Positions 22,871 through 29,338 of a DNA stretch of 29,338 bases are shown piece by piece. The notes under the pieces are model-generated. The model searched no databases. It was not told where the DNA came from and was given only the letters and a program-made list of their open reading frames with translations. Source of the DNA: a virus; the IMG/VR virus record IMGVR_UViG_3300027608_000111, positions 1-29,338 of that record, one strand, 5' to 3'. The translations under genes were made by a program, and so were the position numbers. Position 1 is the stretch's first letter. Each line of letters begins with the position of its first letter.

Positions 22871-23893
22871 ATGGCTACCTCCATGTTCGACCAATCCGGC
22901 AGGCTTTCGTCCGCTGATCCTAAAGTTTCAGAAGCTTTTCTCAAAGCCACTGGAGGACAAACGCTGCCGAGTTCTCCCGCCGCCCAGCGAGCTTGGGAAC
23001 TCTCCCAGCAGCGAGCTATGCAAATGCAGCAGGGCATGGCCGAGGGTCGTCAAGCAGTCGCTTCTCTAAAAGAGCAGCAAGCCGCAAATCCAGCCACTAT
23101 TTCCGGACTTCCGTCCAGCCGAGTAGTGACTTCGGACACCGGAGCTAAGGCTGTTTTGGATGCTCAGGGAAATATCGTTGGAACCAATATTCCGGTTTCT
23201 CCGGCCCCTCTAGGGGCCAAAGCAATCAATCAAGGACAAGGAACTAGTGTCGAACAAGCCGTACTCGGTCCTAACATTCGGGATGCTTTTTTAAGAGAGT
23301 ATGCAAAAAAAGCCCCTTTGACGGCTGCTCAGGAAGCTGCTGCGTATAACGAACAAAATATTGCTATGGAGAAAGCAGCGGAGGAAGCTCGCCAAGGAGG
23401 TGCATCCACGGATACTTTGAGAAAAAGAATTGCAGAATTACAAGCTCAGAAAGAACCCTCGGGAGCACCACCTAACAACCCCCCAACGGTTCCTCAACAA
23501 GCCAGCCAACTATTGGAAACAGAGTCTTTGTTTGGCTCTGCCGGAATACAGTCCCCATTTCAAGCGGAAGCCGCGAAACAAAGAGCGCAACTCTATAAGG
23601 ATAAGCAAGACTTGGAATCTCAACTCACAACGGGCCAAACGTCTCTTGGGGGCAATACCGACTCTTGGGTAAGTAGTGGAGGTCCCTTTGCTCCAAAAAC
23701 TATTTCACTCGACACGGAGCATAAATCAAATGTAGCCAAGCAACTTCAAAAAGTTCGAGAAAAGATTAAGTCCCTTGGAGCCACTCCTTCTGAAATGCCC
23801 CAGCCAACAATTGAGGATATGAGCAAATGGTTAAAGCTCAAAGGTTACACGGATGCTGAAATCGCTAAGTGGTTTGAAGCCCCTAAGAAATAA
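22871..23893 (+). CDS. Helical, Gln/Ala-rich protein, probable internal virion protein
   Basis: This 340-aa protein is mostly helical and Gln/Ala/Glu/Lys-rich, with long runs such as RAWELSQQRAMQMQQGMAEG near 38-57 and KAAEEARQGGASTDTLRKRI near 170-189, and a C-terminal helix ending DAEIAKWFEAPKK. It is charged, soluble and without signal peptide. Such composition is common in internal (ejection) proteins of podovirus-like phages. The gene starts 2 nt after its neighbour and ends 2 nt before the next, so the three form one unit. No catalytic motif is seen, and the function is inferred from composition and place. Confidence 0.45.
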   Translation: MATSMFDQSGRLSSADPKVSEAFLKATGGQTLPSSPAAQRAWELSQQRAMQMQQGMAEGRQAVASLKEQQAANPATISGLPSSRVVTSDTGAKAVLDAQGNIVGTNIPVSPAPLGAKAINQGQGTSVEQAVLGPNIRDAFLREYAKKAPLTAAQEAAAYNEQNIAMEKAAEEARQGGASTDTLRKRIAELQAQKEPSGAPPNNPPTVPQQASQLLETESLFGSAGIQSPFQAEAAKQRAQLYKDKQDLESQLTTGQTSLGGNTDSWVSSGGPFAPKTISLDTEHKSNVAKQLQKVREKIKSLGATPSEMPQPTIEDMSKWLKLKGYTDAEIAKWFEAPKK

Positions 23894-23895
23894 GT

Positions 23896-24846
23896 ATGGC
23901 ATACAACGAACTCACTCCCGAAGAACAGCAAGCAGTGCAGCAGGCTCTCTATGCGCCTCCTCCTGCCATGTTCCAAACCGCGCAACCCCAACCAAGTGGA
24001 ATTGACCCCAAAACTAGGGCAATGGCTGCGGCTGGGATGCTCGGTTCTTCGGGGCAGTTCATTGAGCAGATTGCCCGCGAGCAGGAGAAGCAGCGGGAAT
24101 TGGCGAGGGTAGCGGACGTTGCCCGTGCCGCTGCGGCAATCAATCCTCTCGATCCCGACTACACCAAGAAGGTGCAGTCCTTGGCGATGCGCGACCCCCA
24201 AGCCTTCGCCACAGGACAGGTGCAGCAGACTTTGGCTATAGGAGAGCAACAGCGTCGAGAACAGACGGCACAGCAGAAGCTCATGCAGACGGCAATGGAA
24301 GAACAGCAACTGGCGCAGGCCAATGCCGCCCTCCAGACCGCTACTCCTGAGCAGATTGCCGCCTTCCAAGCCTCCGGTTCCCCTACCTCCTACAAGCTGC
24401 GGGATACGGCACAAGCTGCCCAAAGGAGCCAGTCTGAAGCCGCCGACTATGCGATGCAGATGCCAGAACATCTCCGCAAAGGTTTGGAAGCTGCTCCAGC
24501 CTACAAGGCAAAAGCTGAACTCAATAAGTTCCGCAGCCAACTCCCTCCGGCTCTCGCCAAGATTCAGTCTTTGGATGCCCAGCGGGAGATCGTTGATTTG
24601 GCTAAGGAATGGGAACTCGCCACCCAGCAGGATGCAGAAGCCATCAAGGGCAAGAGCAAGCGTGAGCTTGCAGACATCCCACAGAAAGCCCCTGCCATTG
24701 CTGCTGACATACATGCGTTGTTAGGCAAGACCGATGGCAAGGAAGCCTCTGAGGCAACCATCCGCGCTCTACGGGCTGCGGATAAACACTTCCAAGGCCC
24801 AGTCGATCACGTCAATGACTATCTAGGAACTGTGGTGAAACCTTGA
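23896..24846 (+). CDS. Coiled-coil protein, probable internal virion protein
   Basis: This 316-aa protein is almost wholly helical, with Gln/Glu/Ala-rich coiled-coil segments such as EQIAREQEKQRELARVADVA near 56-75 and EQQRREQTAQQKLMQTAMEE near 119-138. Residues 210-265 repeat the pattern. A Pro-rich turn is present near 25-35. It has no membrane span and no enzymatic motif. It starts 2 nt after the previous gene and lies 33 nt before the giant gene, fitting a set of internal virion or ejection proteins. A scaffold-like or DNA-ejection role is plausible but not shown. Confidence 0.45.
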   Translation: MAYNELTPEEQQAVQQALYAPPPAMFQTAQPQPSGIDPKTRAMAAAGMLGSSGQFIEQIAREQEKQRELARVADVARAAAAINPLDPDYTKKVQSLAMRDPQAFATGQVQQTLAIGEQQRREQTAQQKLMQTAMEEQQLAQANAALQTATPEQIAAFQASGSPTSYKLRDTAQAAQRSQSEAADYAMQMPEHLRKGLEAAPAYKAKAELNKFRSQLPPALAKIQSLDAQREIVDLAKEWELATQQDAEAIKGKSKRELADIPQKAPAIAADIHALLGKTDGKEASEATIRALRAADKHFQGPVDHVNDYLGTVVKP

Positions 24847-24879
24847 CCAACTAGGTATTTTCGAGCATTGTAGCCAGAT

Positions 24880-27800
24880 ATGGCTACCCTACCTCTTTGG
24901 TCAGAAATTGAAGCAAATCCTACTTTCCAAGGATACAGCCCAGAACAGAAGTCAGCGGTTCTCACCGATTGGTCAACACAGACCCTCAAAGGTATCAAAA
25001 CACCGGAAGAAAGGCTTGCCGTTGAAGCCGTCACCGATGCAAAGCACAAGTATTTTGCAGGTGCTCCGATGCCTGAAAACATGGGCGATTACGTCAAGAC
25101 GTATGCCCAGCAGAAAACTCAACAGGAAGTTGATGCCCAAGCTAAGGAGAAGGCAGACCGTCCCTTCTTTGGGTTTGGGGATACTCTCAACGCTCTTGGC
25201 ACCATTGCCAGCAACCTGCCCACCAATGTCAAGGCTGCTGCCTACCAACTCAAGGAAGGCTTGGCTATGCCCAGCGAGCGTTCCCAAGGCTACCGAGATG
25301 CTATGGCGGAGAAGAAGGCGGCTGACGAAGCCGTTCAAGCGGATCAAGCTCAACGCGAAGCTCAAGGCTTGGCTACTTCTGTGGGCAGTGCTGGACGCGA
25401 GTTCAGCAACAGTTCCGGTTTCTCTGGTGTTGCAATGGGCGCTGCCTTAGCGGGTGGTCAAGCAGGCGCAGCCCTCGGAACTCCTATTGGTACTGCTATT
25501 GGTGGCGGAGCTACCCTTCCTGCGGGCGGTGTGGGTGCTGCTCCCGGTGCGGCTTTGGGAGCCACCGCAGGAGCCGCCGTCGGGGCTATCGGAGGACTTC
25601 TTTCCTCTGGAGCCGCTGCTTACCGTATGGCGGGAGCTTCCTTCTTGGATGACGCTTTCGACATGGCTAACAAGCAGTCGGTCGAAGAGAAAGGTCGCCC
25701 GCTCAATAAGGAGGAAGAAAAAGCCCTCCACGATCAGATTCTCCCCATCGCTCAGAACACTGCCCTTTGGGAAGCAGGACCGGAAGCTATCGGCAACGTC
25801 TTCACGATGGGTGTTGGCAAATACCTGTTCAAAGGCATTGGTAAGGAAGCTCTCAAAAAAGCTGGAACTGATCTAGCTGCTCGCGCTCTCGCTACGGGGA
25901 CGGCTGTGGCGGAAAAGGCTCCAATTTCTGCAACCAGAAAGCTACTCAACAAAGTAGGTTTGGTTGCCGCCGACGTTGGCGTAGAACTCGCAGGAGAAAC
26001 CGCTACTCAGGTCGGTGGGCAAGGCTGGGATCAAGCCAAGATGGAAGCTATCCTTGCGGGCAAGAACCCTGATGAAGTTGCCAACCCCTATGCCGGAGCC
26101 GCTGGCATCGCCCGAGGGTTTGAGGAGGTTGCTCCCGCTACGCTGTTCGGTTCCGCCCTTATGGGCGGCGGTGCTGGCTTGGTTGGTCTTGCCAAAGATC
26201 AATACGTCAAAGCCCAGAAAGCCAAGGCTGAAGAGATTGCAAACATTGCTGCTGCTTTGACAGGCGTTGCCTCCCAGACGCAGGAGGCGTTGGTGCAGAC
26301 GGCTGTTGAAGTGGCTTCGGCTCCTCCTGCTCCTGTTGAGGTCGCCCCTGTTGCCAGAGACGTTGAAATTCAGCAAAGGCTTGAAGCACTTGCCGCCATG
26401 TTTGGCCCACGCGATCAGACAACCTTTACTCCCGATGGAACCCCAGTCACTGTCCCCTATCGCGCCTTAACCACTGAAGAAGATTCCTTGCTCAAAGAGC
26501 AAGCAGCGTTAGAGCAGAAACAGCCTGCTCCTGTTGCTCCCGCTCCCGCTCCCGCTCCCGTTGCTCCCGCGAACGCTCCGTCTCCCAATATTTTGCCTAG
26601 AGCTACTGAAAATGCGCCTCCTAGACCTGTGTATGAGTCTCGCCCAGAAGGAGAAACTAGGGCCGAGTTTGTAACTCGAAGAGAAGAATGGGACAGCAAA
26701 TATGAAAAAACTCATAATCCTGACGGGACACCTTACCAGCCGACTGTTCTTGATGAGACGGTTTCAAATGCTGTTGCTGCTCTAAAAGATAAAACCTTCG
26801 ATGAGAGCATAGACGCCGTAGGTGTGGATAAAGGTATTGAACTCAACCGTGCTCTTGAACGGCTTCTTAACGACGGATGGGTGTGGGATGCTGCCACGGA
26901 ACGGATGGTTGACCCACAAAACCGAGGTGAGTCACCAGTGCAAGCTCTTGAGCGACTCAAAAAAGCTGACACATCACCTGCTGCCTCTCCTCCACGACCC
27001 TTACAACCGCTGACCGTTAGACCTGCTCCTGCTCCTGTTGCCTCCGCCCCAACCACTCCCGAGGAGACGGCTCCTCCAACCCCAACCCAGCCAGCAAATG
27101 CCCCTACCGAAGAACGTAAAGTCGAAAGCCCAAGTGGGACTCCTCCTATCGAAGGCAAGCCCCCTGTCGAAACCCCAACAGTCCAAACTGAAGAGGGAAC
27201 TCCACAGCGGCAAGGTCAAGGTGAAGTAGCGACGACCCCCGCCGCTGTGGGGGAAGTTCCCACAGCGGCTCCTGTCGAAGAAGTTGCCCCCTCGGGCGTG
27301 ATCAAGGTAGTTGCCGACACCTCCAAGAAGTATCCTGTTGGGACTTCACAAGAGCAGAAGGTGATGATCGGAGAGACGCAAGTTTTCACAATCAAGCACG
27401 AACCTAGCCGTAGTACTCCGAAGTTCAAAGCCTATGCCATCTACAATCAGGCAGGGGAATTTGTGAAAGAGTTACCCTACCTGAACAAGGCTCAGAAAGA
27501 GGCGAAGAAAATGGCTAAGGAGTTGACTGACGTAAAGCCAAAAAGCTACCGTAAAACTTCCCGTTTTTCCGACAACCCCAATACGCAGCAGCCCGACATC
27601 CTCAATTTTGTGGCTGATTCGGACATGGTTGTGCCGAGTGCAAAGTTCAAAGCTGCTGAGAAAAAAGCTGGGAAATCCGTTGGCGGAGAACGCGACCCTT
27701 TACGGGATGTTGAGCTTGATGAAGGGGAGAAAGCCAAACTTTGGACGGTTTCGGACACGATGCCCTTTGACTCCAACACGATTGATGTTGTTGCCAATTT

Positions 27801-29338
27801 AGCGTTTGAGGCGAACTTCATCTCCGCACCAAATGCTGATGCCTTGATTGAGGCGATGGTCAAAGCCAGCAAGGAGCGCAAAGCCGGAAGCATTGCCGAC
27901 CAACAACAAGCAGTGTTGGACGAGCAGGAGAAACAGACCTTGGCTTTTGAGAAAGCTGTCACTACTCCCGCCGAGGATAAAGAGCGTATCGTTTCCTCTG
28001 CGGTTGTTGTTGGTAAAAAATACACCATCTTGGGCGAAGAATTTACTGTCACAGAAATCACCTATGACGAGGCGGATGGAACCCCTGTCGGGGTCGTCTT
28101 AACCAGCCCTACCTTTGGGGAGCAGAAGGCAAGTTTGGAAGAGCCTTTCTATGTAACCAAGGTAGCGACTCCCAAGAAACAAGCTGGGCTTGAAAGTCTC
28201 CTTGAGGGAACCCAATCCACTCGCCCCAAGAACAAAGGGGAAACAGCAAAGCCACAGGCTCCCGACTTGCTTGCTGAACTTGGTGCGGCTACCCGCGCAG
28301 GAAAAGCCGAGCAGGATCAAGGCAAGATGGAGATACCCGCTACGGAGTCGGAACAACTCACACCAGAAAAAGGGGACGAAGCCTTCGTGAAAGGCGGAGA
28401 TGCTAGAATCACACGTCGCATTGATAATATCTTCACCGCAGAAGGCAAGCAGATGGTCCTGCTACAAGGGCTTCGTGAGCCATTACCGTTGGAGAATATC
28501 ACGGTTGATCCTAAATCTGACCACCGTAAGCGGAAGCAAAAGAAACCGATGACGCCCGCACAACTGGCTGCTGCCGCTTTTGGCGAAGAAAGGCTCAAGC
28601 GGCAGATGCAAGACATAGAGGATACAAAATCACGAGAACGCATCGCCCCCGCCGAGCCTGCCACAAAGTCGGAGAAGCCCACGGAGTCGGTGAAACCCAC
28701 GGAAGTTGCGCCCGCCACGGAGTCGGCGCAGCCCACGGAGGCTCCACAGCTAACTGAAAGACAGAAGGCTCGACTTGCCCGAAAAGAAGTTACCCAAGAA
28801 AAACTCGATGATTTGGCAAAGAGGAGACAAGCGGCTGCGGACAAGTTCAGAAAATCTCTGGGGCGAACCAGTATGGCTGGCTTGGACTCGGAGCAATTTG
28901 CTGCGGCTATGGAACTTGCCGTAATCTCCGCTGAAACGGGGGCTGTGAAGTTTCTTGATTTTGCTCAAGACGTTCGGGATCAGTTCCCCGATCTTTGGGA
29001 TAACGTCAAAGACTACCTTTCTGGAGTCTGGAATCAGCTTGCCCTCAACAATGAGGAGCTTGAGGAAGCCCCTTTGCCGAGAGAAGCAAGAAAGCTGATT
29101 GCCCAGATGGAGGCTACCGAAGTCGCTCCCGCCACAACGTCGGTGAAACCCACGAAGTCGGCGCAGCCCACGGAAGTTGCTCAAGCCACGGAAGTTGCTG
29201 CTGCCACAACGTCGGCGCAGCCCACGGAAGTCACTCCCGCCATCGAAGAAGAGCCAGTAACCGAGCCTATCAATGGGAAGCTCAGTATTGAGACTCTGAA
29301 AGAGAAAATGGGTTTTGGGAAGCAGCGCAGAAAAACGG
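24880..29338 (+). CDS. Giant internal virion/polyvalent protein (N-terminal part)
   Basis: The frame from ATG 24880 is open to the window end, giving at least 1,486 residues. It was read codon by codon. After a helical start, residues 185-255 are a Gly/Ala-rich hydrophobic stretch (GAALAGGQAGAALG type) that could insert into a membrane. Regions near 548-570 and 700-787 are Pro/Ala-rich linkers, and others near 790-1250 look like several small mixed alpha/beta domains. Residues 1262-1290 and 1413-1455 are PTE/AT-rich repeats. Such long proteins with a glycine-rich segment and many linked domains recall phage internal ejection or polyvalent proteins. No catalytic motif is clear in this part, and enzymatic domains may lie beyond the window. 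It starts with no Shine-Dalgarno motif. Confidence 0.6.
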   Translation, partial: MATLPLWSEIEANPTFQGYSPEQKSAVLTDWSTQTLKGIKTPEERLAVEAVTDAKHKYFAGAPMPENMGDYVKTYAQQKTQQEVDAQAKEKADRPFFGFGDTLNALGTIASNLPTNVKAAAYQLKEGLAMPSERSQGYRDAMAEKKAADEAVQADQAQREAQGLATSVGSAGREFSNSSGFSGVAMGAALAGGQAGAALGTPIGTAIGGGATLPAGGVGAAPGAALGATAGAAVGAIGGLLSSGAAAYRMAGASFLDDAFDMANKQSVEEKGRPLNKEEEKALHDQILPIAQNTALWEAGPEAIGNVFTMGVGKYLFKGIGKEALKKAGTDLAARALATGTAVAEKAPISATRKLLNKVGLVAADVGVELAGETATQVGGQGWDQAKMEAILAGKNPDEVANPYAGAAGIARGFEEVAPATLFGSALMGGGAGLVGLAKDQYVKAQKAKAEEIANIAAALTGVASQTQEALVQTAVEVASAPPAPVEVAPVARDVEIQQRLEALAAMFGPRDQTTFTPDGTPVTVPYRALTTEEDSLLKEQAALEQKQPAPVAPAPAPAPVAPANAPSPNILPRATENAPPRPVYESRPEGETRAEFVTRREEWDSKYEKTHNPDGTPYQPTVLDETVSNAVAALKDKTFDESIDAVGVDKGIELNRALERLLNDGWVWDAATERMVDPQNRGESPVQALERLKKADTSPAASPPRPLQPLTVRPAPAPVASAPTTPEETAPPTPTQPANAPTEERKVESPSGTPPIEGKPPVETPTVQTEEGTPQRQGQGEVATTPAAVGEVPTAAPVEEVAPSGVIKVVADTSKKYPVGTSQEQKVMIGETQVFTIKHEPSRSTPKFKAYAIYNQAGEFVKELPYLNKAQKEAKKMAKELTDVKPKSYRKTSRFSDNPNTQQPDILNFVADSDMVVPSAKFKAAEKKAGKSVGGERDPLRDVELDEGEKAKLWTVSDTMPFDSNTIDVVANLAFEANFISAPNADALIEAMVKASKERKAGSIADQQQAVLDEQEKQTLAFEKAVTTPAEDKERIVSSAVVVGKKYTILGEEFTVTEITYDEADGTPVGVVLTSPTFGEQKASLEEPFYVTKVATPKKQAGLESLLEGTQSTRPKNKGETAKPQAPDLLAELGAATRAGKAEQDQGKMEIPATESEQLTPEKGDEAFVKGGDARITRRIDNIFTAEGKQMVLLQGLREPLPLENITVDPKSDHRKRKQKKPMTPAQLAAAAFGEERLKRQMQDIEDTKSRERIAPAEPATKSEKPTESVKPTEVAPATESAQPTEAPQLTERQKARLARKEVTQEKLDDLAKRRQAAADKFRKSLGRTSMAGLDSEQFAAAMELAVISAETGAVKFLDFAQDVRDQFPDLWDNVKDYLSGVWNQLALNNEELEEAPLPREARKLIAQMEATEVAPATTSVKPTKSAQPTEVAQATEVAAATTSAQPTEVTPAIEEEPVTEPINGKLSIETLKEKMGFGKQRRKT
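28664..28742 (+). repeat. Low-complexity PTE/AT repeat in the giant gene, first block
   Basis: This block encodes short repeats of the type PTESVKPTEVAPATESAQ. At DNA level the 18-mer gtcggcgcagcccacgga occurs here at 28722-28739 and again at 29157-29174 and 29211-29228. It looks like a flexible linker built by short duplications. Confidence 0.75.
29116..29230 (+). repeat. Low-complexity PTE/AT repeat in the giant gene, second block
   Basis: The second block encodes repeats such as TEVAPATTSVKPTKSAQPTE and carries two more copies of the 18-mer found at 28722, plus GTCGGTGAAACCCACG shared with 28686. About 370 bp of non-repetitive coding sequence separates it from the first block, so the two linkers may have arisen by copying one into the other. 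Confidence 0.7.

Noticed and set aside
24843-24871. Promoter before the giant gene (TTGACC ... CATTGT)
   Set aside because: The -35 is good but the -10 matches only three of six bases at 17-bp spacing, so the evidence is too weak to list.

Overview
The window is a stretch of a tailed double-stranded DNA phage genome (or prophage), almost wholly on the plus strand and tightly packed. It holds the structural, lysis and receptor-binding part of the genome. The order is a probable portal end, scaffold, major capsid protein, fibre genes, lysis genes, large adhesin-like virion proteins, a tail-tube or connector candidate, and helical plus giant internal proteins. This order suggests a podovirus-like phage. 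No terminase, polymerase, integrase, tRNA or CRISPR array was seen.

Layout. 1-3604: end of a probable portal gene, two small unknown genes, a scaffold protein, an AlkB-type dioxygenase and the major capsid protein, closed by a strong hairpin terminator. 3690-7772: an Ig-like protein, a long repetitive fibre, a LamG-fold protein and a small fibre-associated protein. 7769-10175: lysis region with two holin candidates, two tiny membrane-protein ORFs, a metallophosphoesterase and an M15 endolysin. 10181-11573: a glycosyltransferase-like protein and a dNMP kinase. 11608-20389: two very large proteins built from delta-60 beta-propeller repeats, choice-of-anchor-D (ASH) domains and FN3-like domains. 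Between them lies a 2.4-kb cassette with a GT8-like glycosyltransferase, a methyltransferase/GT29-like fusion and a minus-strand HNH endonuclease. 20396-24846: small virion-type proteins, a tail-tubular-A-like protein behind a near-consensus promoter, and helical internal-protein candidates. 24880-29338: the first 1,486 residues of a giant protein that runs off the window.

Host. No plus-strand start examined has a Shine-Dalgarno motif, and about a dozen gene pairs overlap as ATGA. The delta-60, linker-domain and ASH architecture is one I associate with secreted proteins of Verrucomicrobiota and related groups. I infer a host in or near the Planctomycetota-Verrucomicrobiota-Chlamydiota group, but this is not proven.

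Most striking point. The two giant delta-60 proteins look like halves of one ancestral gene. The upstream one stops in the middle of a delta-60 repeat and then runs into 17 copies of an 18-bp repeat encoding PTPDVS. The downstream one begins with the missing second half of that repeat. The cassette between them carries glycan-modifying enzymes and an HNH endonuclease that could have driven the insertion.
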